Shown piece after piece: positions 1 to 11,545 of a DNA stretch of 64,000 bases. Under the pieces are notes generated by a model. That model made no database searches and was not told the origin of the DNA. It saw only the letters and a list, made by a program, of their open reading frames with translations. The DNA lies in NCBI GenBank assembly GCA_013398015.1, contig VZRR01002857.1:62001-126000 (forward strand), written 5' to 3'. This DNA is from Oreocharis arfaki. Taxonomy: Eukaryota > Chordata > Aves > Passeriformes > Paramythiidae. The stretch's first letter is position 1, and each line of letters begins with the position of its first letter. A program made the translations under genes and the position numbers.

Positions 1-717
1 TGGTTGGCTGGAGTGCAAGTCAGTCCATTAAAGGAATGTCAAGTGTAATTTTGGAAGAGATATGTTTTAAGACAATACATGCATAAAAAATAGCATAAGG
101 AATTTGCCTCTGGGTTGCTGTGAGGGTGACACATTAATTGTCACAGATGAAGAGGTAGACCTCCCTTGGAGCTCGTGATTTTGCTGTTCATGATTTATGA
201 GTCTTGCCACTCATTAGAGGGGGACACATGTGCTATTCTCATAGCATTTAAAAGATGTTCTGTCTTACCTTAATCTGTTAGCAACGAACTTGTAAATTTC
301 TAAGATCTATCAGTGCCTTAATATTACTTCTCCCAACTGTGCTTTCATTTGGTTTTTAATTGAGCAGCAAGTGCAGCTGGGTTTTTAGTTCTGCCTTTTT
401 TTTTTTTCCTTGTAAGAACCGTTGCTTTTAAAATAAATATTGATTTTTTTTTTTCCCCTTTCTGTCAGGATGTACTGAAATGCAGACAGTTAAACCAGTG
501 GTTCTTGTATAGTACGTAATAAATCATATCTTGTCTATTTTTTTACTTTATACTTCCTGTTCAGTTTTTTCAATTCAGCTCGGTGGTGAGATCAGCTAGA
601 TGATGCTGTTGTAGCAGAAGCAAGACGGTGATGCTGTGGCAAGTACTCCCCCTCCCCCACAAGCGTTTATTGTAGCTCAGGTCGTTTCTCTGCCAGTATT
701 CATCTTGGTCTGCACTC
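1..717. other. Unique AT-rich non-coding DNA
   Basis: I see no gene or recognisable repeat here. The stretch holds two short T tracts near 399-409 and 447-456 and ordinary vertebrate-like unique sequence. No reading frame of useful length or exon-like arrangement was found. Confidence 0.6.
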
Positions 718-761
718 TTTTTTTTTTTTTTTTTTTTTTTTTNTTTTTTTTTTTTTTTTTT
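718..761. repeat. Poly-T tract (44 bases) with an internal N
   Basis: The sequence is an uninterrupted run of T apart from one N at position 743. It could be a simple repeat or, read on the minus strand, the A tail of a retroposed copy. No retroposon body can be recognised on its upstream (higher-coordinate) side, so I treat it as a simple repeat. The N probably marks an unresolved homopolymer length. A lysine-rich minus-strand frame across it is only the translation of the A run. Confidence 0.85.
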
Positions 762-2879
762 GTTTGTTATTATTTCTTTTTTTAAAATTTTCCCCTGAAC
801 AAGCATACTTTGCTTATTAGCTGAGATATGCTGCTCTTGTCCTGAGGGTGATGGTGGCCCTCACCTGTGAGTTTAACTACAGGAAGAACGAGAGATGTTG
901 TACAAGGAAGAGAAATGAAAGTCTTTCGCGTGGCCCTTCTCTCTAAGCCTTGACAAAGACTGCCTGGAGATGTTTCTCCACCTCCTGTAGGCATTTCTGT
1001 TCGAATTCTACCATTATAGTAGAATGCATTGAATTTCAGATCTATAGGGGCACTAAGATAAGAAACATAAGCATGAGAATACAGTGCCCAGGCATGTCTT
1101 TGTTTATTGCGTTGCCTCCAAAACAAAACTTGAATTTTTTCTTGTTGCTATAAAATGCTCTTGTTTAATAATGTGCTGAATAGGATGTCATGTGGTTGTT
1201 CACTCATAAGGTCGGCTGTGATTGAAATGCTTTTATTGATTCTTTACACAAATGTTTTTCCCTACATAGTCAGACTAGGAGTCAAGTAAGATTGTGATAG
1301 TTTTTCAGAAATTACCAGTCACTAAAAGACATGTCATATTAACTTTGTTCCATCTGAAGGGACTGAAGTGCACTTGAAATATCCTTCTGTATCATATATT
1401 GATTTTTGTATATGCTGAAAGACAGTCGAATTAATCTGTTTCAGTAGAGTCTAAATAGTAAGATCTTCATTCCGAAAATAATCCCGTGGATTCTACATAC
1501 CATCATGTGGGTTTTATGGTGGTCTCATGTCACTCAAAGTGAGAGCATCTCTGTGCTTGTATGGCTGTGCATATGGGAATTACCCCATGAACGTTATGTC
1601 CAATTGAATTGCCCCCTGGAAGGGAGAGGATGAGTTGCTGCAGGCTGAATATTCATCTTGGGGCTCAAACTTGCCGCAGAAAACTGCCTTTTGCCTGTTT
1701 GTTAGTGATTCATTCCATGCCTTCAGTAGCCTTAATGTTGCTTGAATGTTTGTAGGAGTTTGTGTATATTTATTTAATGTCTTGCTTGTGTTAGCTTCTC
1801 ACCTCTTTGCCAGAGTCAAAACAGGAGTGGTGCAACTTTTCATCAGTAATGCGGTCAAATAGTCAATATGAAAGCCACCAGACTTCAAGAATATTTAATG
1901 GTTTTGAGACAGTATTTGGGGATTCAAACTTGCATCATCTGTGTGTTATTTCCAGGAGAGATTTATTTTTAATTTACACCTCAGTCTTCTGAAACAGAAC
2001 ACCCATAAAAATGTTTTTGTGCCTGCATGTGTGGAGAGGAGCAAAATTGTAATTGTGCATTTTCCTGATGCTGCAGGTTCCTGAAAAGGTGCTGAGTCCA
2101 ACACGGGCAAATTGCTTGTGAGTGACTGATCAGTGATCTATTTTAGCCCTTCATTAATTTTCAAGGACTTTAAAGCATGAGTTTGGGTTTCATTTTTTTT
2201 ATCTTCCAGTTGATCATGGTAATTCACATCAAGTTATTTCAGTCACTCCAATCTTACTATTTTATTGTAGTGAATTTCTAGAAATTCTGGTGTTCTTCTG
2301 TCTTTTCAGATACATAAACTTAGCTTTATTTACCCCAAGTCTAATGTGTTTCCACTTTATTTCTGCTTTTGTATTACTTTTTTTTTTTTTTTTTAAATCA
2401 GCTAAAACAGAAACCTGTTTGGTTTATAAAACTTGATTCTTGAAATGCTGGTGTATTCCAGGAGCTTTCAAAACATACTGTAAGGTGATACTACTACTCT
2501 TCATTTCTAAAGCTGAAACTTCTTCCTTTTTTCAGTCAGTGGAGTGACTGCTGGACTTGATGGCATGCGTCTTGCTGTTTGGACTGTAGTTCTTCCTTCT
2601 GTTTTCCAAGGATTTTTTATATTTTTGTTGTTATTTTTAGAATACTTTGAACATTGTTATTGTGTTTCTTGCTGTAAATTAATCAGAAATGATTCAGTGC
2701 CACAAACACTGTCAGAGCATAAGAATACAAAAATAACTCCAGAAAACACCAAAACCCACTTTAAACCCCCTGAATATGACTGATTATCCCTCACTTAATG
2801 GCTGTAAAAGAACTTGTTTTCTCTAAAACTGTTCTAAAATTCACGCTAATAATCTGTTGTTGTGTTTTTAGGAATGGTG
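762..2879. other. Unique non-coding DNA
   Basis: No gene is recognised. A minus-strand open frame of 114 codons at 782-1126 has no family resemblance that I can see and no supporting splice sites. A T tract lies at about 2379-2394. The rest is unremarkable unique sequence. Confidence 0.55.
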
Positions 2880-3350
2880 TTCCCCAATTTACTTCTCCCA
2901 CTAAAACCATGCACTGCTTTCTCCTCCCTCCCCTTCCCCCATCCTCTGTGGCAGGTTGGAGAGGAGAATTGGAGGCACAAAAGGTAAAGATCACAGGCTG
3001 AGATAAGAACAATTTAGTTGCAAACAGCAATGAGTTGAGACAAGGAACAGTAACAGCAACAATATTAACAGAAGTGTACGAAAGAGGGAGAGTGATTCAC
3101 AGGCAAAATGCTCCCCAAGCCAGACCTGACCCGACAGCAGCCACACCATCCTGACCACTCCTACCAGCTCAGAAGCAGGGCCATCCCACCACTCCTTCTG
3201 CCAAGGCTACTCGACTGGAAGGAGTCCCTCCTTGCTGGAAGAGACTCCCTCCCTCCCACTCGCAGTGGTGTAGAATAACCTCCAGGTCCTAGCCATGTTC
3301 ACTCTTGACTACTGCAAACATTAACCTTGTTCTGACTGGACCCAGTGTGT
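2880..3350 (-). repeat. Solo LTR of an avian ERVL-type endogenous retrovirus, antisense
   Basis: The stretch matches, from memory, the reverse complement of a common avian ERVL-family LTR. Landmarks in order are CTAAAACCATGCACTGC near 2902, a pyrimidine-rich block, GGTTGGAGAGGAGAATTGGA near 2954, GCTGAGATAAGAACAATTTA near 2997, an A-rich stretch with AACAGTAACAGCAACAATAT near 3043, and a C-rich segment at 3110-3260. The distal end (ACATTAACCTTGTTCTGACT, near 3319) resembles the antisense of the usual LTR start. No gag, pol or env sequence flanks it, so it is a solo LTR left by recombination between two LTRs. Both borders are approximate, and the orientation rests on remembered family consensus. 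Confidence 0.6.
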
Positions 3351-5428
3351 TTAACCACACTGAATCATGTGGACAATTTAGAGAAGACTTTTTAATTGGC
3401 TCTCTCAGAAAAAGCAGAAATATGTTTAAGATTATGAAGAAGGTGCCCTCAGTATACAGAGAATTGAGGTGTGCTTGCCAAATAACTTAAAAACAGGAAA
3501 CTGAGTAAAAACATGAAATAAAATCTAGGCAATTGCAGAAAAAAGATTTAATGTCCAGAAAAGCCAAGCTGTTTTCAGAATTGTATGAAATATAATAGGT
3601 AACTTTGCATTTAGCTAATGCTCTTACCACAATTGCATATCAGGATGATACTAATCACTTCAGTTTCCCTTGATTTCTAATATGGCATCACAAAATACCT
3701 ATCACTTCATGATGTGTAAGTGCTTACAGTGTTAATAAGTCTTGCTTATGTTGTCCATTACCAGTTAAATTGACTAAAACTGATTTTCTGTCACAAGGCA
3801 TTTTCCAGTCTAAATAAAACTCTTTAGCTGATGTCACATTTAGCATAAGCTGTTTCCTAAGTTTTTAAAACGCATCTAAAGTACTTGTTTGTGTATGGAG
3901 CATATGTGTAGAGAAGATGTGTTAGTAGTATTGCACCCTCCTTTTGACCTTGGTTTAATCACAAGGCAGAGTTTCCAGTATAAGCGAAACTATAGTTTTC
4001 ACTCTTAAGTGGCAAGAGGTGGTGATCCACAACAGTGCAAGAGACTGGTGTGAGTTCCAGGTTTGTTTCTGTGTTTTGTGCTACCTTAAGGCCGTGACAA
4101 CTGAACTGTTCTGGCCAAAATGAGTAGGGCCCTGATCTTCATTTATGCGCTTAATTTTAGCACTGCATATACTCGAGTTTACTTCTATGGAAATACTCTT
4201 GTTTGTGAACTTACATTTTTTAAACTGGTACACCAGAACTTTTTGTGATCTTTTGTGTTGTTGTTTATAGGCATTGGGAGTCTTTGTCAAGGGCAGACAA
4301 AGACTAGAGCTAGAGCTTTGCAAACTTAAGGGTAACTCTTGCCCCACAGAGTTTACAGTGTAAGTGTTGTTGCTGCATTTGTAACTGCTTTGGAGCTTGC
4401 CAGAAAGGGGCTATTTTGTGTTTGTGCAGAGGGGCTTCTTGCGGAGTCCAGTCGCTTGCAAATGCCACACTCCACTCACAAACACTTTTGTGCAAGACAA
4501 TGATTCTGTCCCACCCCCTCCCCCCCAAAAGCAACCAGCACACAATGAGTAAAGCAAAAATCTAATCAAAATCAGCACTTATTTTAACTTTCTGCTATGT
4601 ATTTTTTTGCTTGCTTCTGTCTCTTTCTGTCTATTACAAAGCCCAAGAAATAACTTGTTGTGAAGCAGTGCACTCAAAAATCTGCAACCAAGCATAAAGC
4701 TTTGCCACTTCCTATGCTGCGGGTGCCACAGCTTCCCAGTTCCCAGGGTGGCTGTGCTGCCAAGCCAGCTGTACCTGCAGTACATCTTGGGATGGAGTGG
4801 CAAGACTTATTTCTTGTCTGTTCACCTTTTCTGACTTGGAGCAGCCATGAGATTTGCAATCTCTTTTGAGTTTCCAGTGCTGCGCTCTTTTTCTGTAGCT
4901 TCAGGAGGAGAGTGTCTTAGTTTCAGAGTCAGGGACAACTGGCAGAAGTTTTCAGAGTAGCAGCAGCACAGGTTTTATGTCTTACACAGTTGCTGCTGTG
5001 AGGCACGTGTGGTGGATATTTATGAGACTGTTAAACTTCTGTTTTAAGATAGAAACAGAGACCAAAATACTAGTTTTCTGTCTAGAAGACCTGTCTGTTC
5101 TGTGCTTTGTCATCTGAACAGATGAAATACAATTATAAAACTTTCATTTGAAAATACCATCAGATGATATTTATGTTACTGATGGTGATATTTATATGCT
5201 ATATCCCCCTTCAAGGGTGTTTGTAAACTATGTTCTTAAGGGGGTGGGAGGAGTGTTTGTGTCACAGGAACTCAACAATAGTTCCTCTTCGTCACCAGCA
5301 GCAGTCTCCTCATAGTGTTAGGGGGTAACAGATAGTGTTCTGTGGAACAATGCTTTTGTGATTTCATCTCTAAGAAAAGAGTAAGAGAATTTAGGGAGTG
5401 GTGGTGGGGAAACAGAGCCCTGTATAAA
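3351..5428. other. Unique non-coding DNA
   Basis: No gene or interspersed repeat is recognised. The region includes a C-rich patch (4512-4527) and overlapping short open frames on both strands around 4080-4870 that lack splice-site support or recognisable protein similarity. Confidence 0.5.
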
Positions 5429-5925
5429 CACAATATAAAAAAGACATTAAGCTTGTAGACAGTGTCTAAAAGAGTGCCACAAGGATGGTGAAGGGCCCTG
5501 AAGGGAAGCCCTGTGAGGAGTAGCTGAGGCCACTTGGTTTGTTCAGCCTGGAGAGGAGGAGACTGAGGGGAGACCTCATTGGAGTCTACAACTTCCTTGT
5601 GAGGGGAAGAGGAGTGGCAGGCACTGAGCTCTTCACTCTGATGACCAGAGATAGGACTTGAGGAAACAGCATGAAGCTGAGCCAGGGGAAGTTTAGGTTG
5701 GATATCAGGAAGAAGTTTTTCACCCAGAGAGTGGTTGGGCACTGGAACAGGCTCCCCAGGGAAGTATTCAGACCACCAAGCCTGACGGAGTTCAGTAAGC
5801 TTTTGGACAACGCTCTCAGGCACATGGTGTGATTATTGGGGTGTCCTGTCCAGGGCCAGGAGTTGGACTTGATGATCCTGATGGGTCTCTTCCAACTCAG
5901 GATATTCTATGATTCTATAAGATAA
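5429..5925 (+). mobile_element. CR1 LINE, 5'-truncated 3' end
   Basis: This is the 3' portion of a CR1 non-LTR retrotransposon, the dominant LINE of birds. It begins at CACAATATAAAAAAGACATT and runs through the familiar blocks GTTCAGCCTGGAGAGGAGGA (near 5548), GGTTGGATATCAGGAAGAAG (near 5697) and GGTTGGGCACTGGAACAGGC. It ends with GGAGTTGGACTTGATGATCC, TCTTCCAACTCAGGATATTC and the short tail TATGATTCTATAA. 5' truncation is normal for CR1, which is reverse transcribed from its 3' end. A 183-codon antisense frame at 5272-5823 falls largely inside the repeat and is not a gene. The subfamily is the same or very close to that of the inverted copy at 59.4-60.1 kb. Confidence 0.93.
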
Positions 5926-8900
5926 AGTAGACTGTATTATCCCAAGAATTAGTGTTTGCTTCAGGGCACTTGTTACCCATTGTGTATTCTAATTACATAT
6001 TGAGAAAGGCCTGCAGAATGAAGAACTGCACAATGGAGATGTTTTAAGCCATGGGTGTTTGTTCAGCTGAAAATTCTCTTTCACAATTGTAGGGGAATGT
6101 ATTTCTTTTCGTGTGATACAACTGCATCTTTAAACTGATCATCAGCGTTAGTAGGTAAATAAAGCTATGTATTTATGTAGCACGTGGAGAGAACAAATAG
6201 CACACAGAATAATGTTAGGTTGATTATGCCACTACTCTGCTTGTTGCTGCCCAGCTTGTTTCTTGACCCATTTTTAAAAGACTTAGCTGCTTGAATGGTT
6301 GCTATTAAATGAGAACTTCATCTTTTTCTTCTAGAAGTATGGTAACAAAATTTTCGTGTAGCATAAAACGCTTTTTACCTTCTGCATGTTTATTAGAGAC
6401 GATGCTCTAAAGTGTCAAGGTAATGGAGCCAGAAGAGAGGCTGTGTGAGCAAGGAGGAGGCTTTATGAAGTGTGAACATAAGGTGTTAAGCTTCTGAACT
6501 AAGAAACCCTTCAGCCTCATGTGAGGGTGGGGATATGACCTATATGATTACCTTTGTATAATATAGGTCATAAGTGGGAGCACTAAGTCTTCACTTCTGT
6601 TTCATCTCTTTGTTTTCTGATGTGTTCATTAAGGCTTGCTATCATTTTGGATCATAGATTTTTTTATGCACACTAGGCACATATTGTGCATAGGGTTCTT
6701 GTGCAGATGCGAAGGTTAGAGCTGAGTAATCAGCAGAGTTGAGTCTGCCTGAGAATGTTGTATTCCCACAGAGGTTTTGTATCCCTTGCTGCGGGTTTGG
6801 ATCTGAACTTTACACTTGGTGGGCAGAAACTGTATGGGTGACATTTGTTTTTTGCTTTGAGACTTGTCTGTGCTTTATTCAGCTTATTTCCTACCTCTGC
6901 TTTTGGTTTCTGGACCAAGCACATCACCAACGTTAGTGAGTCTGAATTCTTGCATATTCCATTCCTCATTATAATTTCTACCTTTAAAATCCCTTTGCTA
7001 CCCTTTCAAATTCAATCAGTACAAAACTATTTTTATTGAAAAATAATAGTTATGCTCAACAGATAATAAGGTCTCTCACTCCTGTGGTAGGCTGGACCTG
7101 TGGTACAAAGGCCTCCACACATGACTTTTTTTTCTTTTTTCCCAAACATGCTTTTGTTTTTCTATTCTCTTTTGCCACACTGTTGGCACTCCTGCTTCAA
7201 TGTCGGGTAAGATACATCTTTAATTTCCAAATATTTGATGGTGTTTCCATATCTTAACTGTGGTGTTTTGCAGACTTTCATATTGACAGCTCACTGTTTT
7301 GTGTAAATTAGCAGGGGAAACCTACATACTTTGGCAAGTCAGAGAAAGGTAAATTGTGTTTTGACAGTTGTACAGACTTTGAAAGATGCTTTGGAACATG
7401 GTGAATTTTAATGACTGAGATGGTTAAGGCAGCTCATAGCTCAGCTGATTGCTTCAGACGCCATACCTACAGCCCCGCAAGTGCAACTTTATTAGTTTGC
7501 AGTTATCTGTTGTTTAAAGCTGCCTCTGCAACTCCGAGTCCAGTGTGCAAACTGAGATTTTTTTCTACCTCAGGAAGCAGAAGTAGAGGGATTCCAAATC
7601 TGCATATGTCACCCTAAAGTTGAATGCAAAACTTTGACTTTTTATTTGATTTTGTTGTGTTTCTTGATTGTGAGTCTGAATGCATACTGTGTGTCTGTGC
7701 GTGTTGAGTCTGAATGCAAGCATCAGAGTTAGACTCTTGTTTGTCTTCAGGTACACTACTTCTGTGCCAATTTTTGTGTTACTGATTTTAAAATAAGTTG
7801 CATTCAGGGAAAATTAGTTGACTCACGGGTGTGATACATCTCATGAGAACTTAGTGTATGGCCATCCTACTAGTAACACAGTCTGCCAGTTCTATATTTT
7901 CCACATTTTACTGCTTGAAAAAGACACTAATTTATTACCATTTTTTTCTCACTTCCATAAAGAAACATTTCAATTTTTGGTCTAGGTTATGAAGGAAACA
8001 CTTTCTTTCCCACTAAAATAACTGCTAAATACCTCTGATACCCTGGTATCTGGTCAGTATGCTTAGTTGGCTGTGACAATAGGGGACAGCTTGTCAATCC
8101 TGTTTGAAAATTTGAGTTTGAGCATTGTCAGTCATCTTTGTGGAGGTTCCGAAAGAAGCTGCTCAACTTTCTGTTTGCTAAATTTTCCTGTAGCTGTGTT
8201 ACACAGTGAGAGGTACTTATGATTTCATAAAAATGAATATATAAGCCCATAATATGTGATTTGTAGTTAAAAAAGAACAAATAGTCATATATTCTTCTCA
8301 GCCCCAAAGCAAAAAGTATTGCGTAGGCTGATGATCCTAAACGAGGAATGTGAAGGCAGAGCGAAAATTAGACCAGCTCCCAATAGTTTGCTCATGCTTT
8401 TACCAACTTTTTTTAGTATATTTAAATTCTATGTGTGAACATATTTTATTTAAGAACGTGTGACAGAAGGCATAGGCTTTTCTTTCCGTTTTCTAACAAC
8501 CCACACTTTTCATATGCTTGTGGATATTAGTATGAAGTGTAGTTTCCATAGTAGGAAAGTAATTCCCAGGAGTGTTTGAAGGAAGGAGTGGAGAAACGAT
8601 CTGGATTTATGTATTCCATTTTAGCTGAGTTACAGGGTTTTCCTTTTTGTTTGGCTAAATAAGTGTCATTTTTCAGTTCATCAGAATATCTTTCATTCAT
8701 CCCATAACGATCCAAAGGGTGCGATGCTTTGCAGTCAGAGTTACATGTTACAGCCATTCATTACCGTGTTAACGTTTTGGTTTGGTTCAGGAGCTCAATT
8801 TTGGAGTGAAGTCAGTGCGCTGAGAGTTGGTCTGTGTTGTGGGGAAAGCCTGAGAGCCCAATTTGAATTAGTTTCAGATAACACCAAGTCAAAAGACTCG

Positions 8901-9660
8901 CATCCAGAGCACTTTCAGCACTTCATCTCCCAGTCCCTGCTCCATCAAGTGGACATAGTGGAGCTGATCTGAAATAAAACTTCTGAAACATGCTGTGTGC
9001 CAAATTTTGAGCCCCTAATATAAACCATGTTGCTCTACTCATCCCGTTCCAGTGGGCAGTCTGATGAGATAATACAGAAGTAGCCAGGAGGCTGCCTATA
9101 TGGCAGTGAGATGAGTGAGAGAAGCAATGAAGGCTGAAATTTCTTCTATAGCTTGGATGAACTCTCTGGAAAAGTTTGTTTTTTCTGGACTTTATGAGAT
9201 TTTTGTCAAGTTGTAAAAGTGTCTCACTTGGAATACTCCTTTGGCTTTGAGTAACAATATTTAAATTAAACAAGACTTCTTTTTATTTGAAATTACTAGA
9301 TTGTTAGGTTTCTGGAGCTCCTCTCAGTGAATTTTGGCAGTTGCCAGCTGGCTTCTCTTCTGTGATGGTGGATATAATGTGTTTTACTTCTGACTTTTGA
9401 AAGTTCATTACTGAATTGAGTAGTTTAAAATTTAACACCATCGCTGCTACAGTAATGCAGATAAAACACCAAATATCCATTATTAATAACCACTTAAGCA
9501 GAGCTAGCATTTCTCTTGCTTTGATATCAGGTAAGACTGTCACGCAAAGCCTGCCTTCGATGCATTCTTACATCAGCTGTTCCAAATCCTTCCGGTTATG
9601 AGCTTTGCTTTTTGTTGGTTTTGTGAGTCCAGATACCCTTATAAACAAGAATACTTCTGT
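5926..9660. other. Unique non-coding DNA
   Basis: About 3.7 kb without a recognised gene or interspersed repeat. A short imperfect repeat of GAGTCTGAATGCA occurs at about 7671 and 7706. A minus-strand open frame at 9304-9543 encodes a hydrophobic stretch but has no credible splice border or start context and is not called. Confidence 0.5.
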
Positions 9661-9668
9661 TGGGCTCA

Positions 9669-9714
9669 TGACCCCAGTCATAACTGCTGTGACCCTGCGT
9701 AGGGGTCATGACCC
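9669..9714. promoter_or_regulatory. Cluster of four nuclear-receptor half-sites including an IR0 palindrome
   Basis: The sequence holds TGACCC at 9669-9674, TGACCC at 9690-9695, and the inverted pair GGGTCA/TGACCC with no spacer at 9703-9714. The pair lies inside a perfect 16-base palindrome, AGGGGTCATGACCCCT (9701-9716). The known thyroid-hormone/retinoid palindromic element is AGGTCATGACCT, and this differs only by G for A in each half-site. The architecture is seen directly; that any receptor binds here is inference. Confidence 0.35.
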
Positions 9715-9716
9715 CT

Positions 9717-10869
9717 CGTTTGGGATTAGCTGCGTTAGAACAATCTCAAAGAGTTGTCCTGTGCTAATGCATCAGGGGCAAATGCAAGTAGCTGTCAAGA
9801 ATGCGGTGAAACAGATTAATCATGCAGAGGGCTGAAAAAATAGCAGTAGCTTCTGCATGTTCAGTGTCTTAGACATAAATTCTGTCCCACTCCCCATGGA
9901 TTATATACCTTTTGTTTAAGAATAAAATGCAAAGAACCCGCACGTCGTAAACACATTTGTGAAAATACATAAAGATCAACCAGCTCTAATTTCATGCAAA
10001 TGCTTATATTTTCTTTGGAAAGTAAAATAAAGGTTTTGAAGTGAACATCATGTACACAAGCCATTTCTCCTCACTCTTGCCCTAATTCACTAGCCTTTCA
10101 AAGATAGGGATGCTGTCTCATGTTGAGAATTTGTGTCAAAGTTCAACCTGAAAAGACTTGTTTTATAATCCTTAGATGAGTGATTAGGAATGAAGATAGT
10201 GATGGCACTGCCTTTTTAATGCCATGAGTGTAATTTTTCCTCTTTTTGAAGGAATAAACTTGAGTATATTGTTCCAGCATCTAATTTCCACCTTCATTTT
10301 CACACTACAGTAAAGATTCAGTAAATACAGCTTTTTTGGTCTGTTGGTGTAGTTTAGGCCTGTTCTGGATTAATTTATGCCATACGTGCTCAGCCTTTTT
10401 TTAAGTTAAAGACGTTTTGTTACTTCAGTGAGGTGACTGTGCCAGCATCTAGGGAAAAACTGTTCTTCTGAAACAGAAGAATTAACATTAACCGGGGCTG
10501 GTGATGCTGCTTGAATTATTTCATATGTCTGTCTGTGTTGGTGGCACTTGTGGGCAGGCTTTGCCTTGGCTCTTATAGATGTGGATGAAGGCCTATGCTT
10601 CCTTTTCCAGAGGTGCAGGCAACTCTGTTCAGTCACCCTGCTGCCCACTGTACCCTGGGACTGACAAAGTGTCTTGGAGCTAAGGGCACGGAGTGCACCT
10701 CCATCCTTGGTCATTACACCTGGCCTTGGGTACGGGTGGGTTGACTGCCATCAGCAGTGCTGCTCAACACTGTTGCATGAAGCAAAGTAACCTATGAAAC
10801 CCATCCCATGAAAGCTGAAGTAGCTTTACAATAAAAGGCAGTTCAGGACAGTGCTGGGAGACTCGGTCT
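9717..10869. other. Unique non-coding DNA
   Basis: No gene or known repeat is recognised. A 102-codon minus-strand open frame at 10406-10714 shows no recognisable protein similarity. Confidence 0.5.
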
Positions 10870-11545
10870 CCGAAGAGTTTTGGGGCTACTGGTAGATAAG
10901 AGACTGGTCATGACCTGGTGATATGCACTTGCGGCCCAGAGAGTCAGTCATGTCCTGGGCTGCATCAAAATAAGTGTGACCAGCAGGGTGAAGGAAGTAA
11001 TTCTGCCCCTCTCCCCTGGTGCCCCTCTGCTTCCACCTGCAATGCTGCATCCAGTTGTGTGGTGCCCAGCACAGGAAGGATGTGGACCTGTTGGAGCAAG
11101 TCCAGAGGAGGCTGCCAAGATGATCAGAGGGACAGAACATTTCTCATACAAGGATGGGTGAGAGGATTGGGATTTTTCAGCCTGGAAAAGAGAAGAACTT
11201 ACTATGGCTTTCCAGTGCCTGAAGGGAGCCTACAAAAAAGACGGAAAGGGACTTTTAGAGGAGTAGGCAGCAACAAGACAAAGAGGAATGGATTCAAACT
11301 GTAAGAGAGAGTAGGTGTAGATTAGATATTAGGAGAAAATTCTTTACTATAAAGGTGGTGAGACACTGAAAAAGGTTGCCCAGAGAAGCTGTGGGTACTC
11401 CATCCCTGGAAGTGTTGGAGAGCAGGTTGGATGAGACTGGGCAATCTGGTCTAGTGAAAGGTGTCCCTGCCCATAGTAGTGGCATTGGAATCAGATGATC
11501 TTTAAGATCCCTTCCAACCAAAACCATTTTATAATTCTGTGATCT
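10870..11545 (+). mobile_element. CR1 LINE, end of ORF2 region plus 3' UTR
   Basis: This CR1 fragment is in the + orientation. It starts near the block equivalent to GGGGCTACTGGTAGATAAGA and continues through GGGCTGCATCAAAATAAGTG, CAGCACAGGAAGGATGTGGA, TTTTTCAGCCTGGAAAAGAG and TTAGGAGAAAATTCTTTACT. It closes with GGTGTCCCTGCCCATAGTAG, TTAAGATCCCTTCCAACCAA and a degenerate ATTCTGTGATCTGTGA tail. The sequence before the 3' UTR corresponds to the last part of the ORF2 coding region but is broken by many substitutions. It belongs to a different subfamily from the copy at 5.4 kb. Open frames inside it (for example 10918-11304) are remnants or shadows, not host genes. Confidence 0.93.

Noticed and set aside
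782..1126. 114-codon minus-strand frame upstream of an A tract on that strand, considered as a retroposed gene
   Set aside because: No recognisable gene sequence and no target-site duplication seen; processed pseudogenes are rare in birds.
5272..5823. 183-codon minus-strand open frame, the longest in the window
   Set aside because: Most of it is the antisense of a CR1 3' UTR and it matches no protein family.
9304..9543. Minus-strand frame with a transmembrane-like hydrophobic stretch
   Set aside because: No plausible acceptor or start upstream on that strand, and a single hydrophobic run in AT-rich DNA is weak evidence.
10918..11304. 128-codon + strand open frame
   Set aside because: It lies entirely in CR1 sequence and its frame differs from the degraded ORF2.
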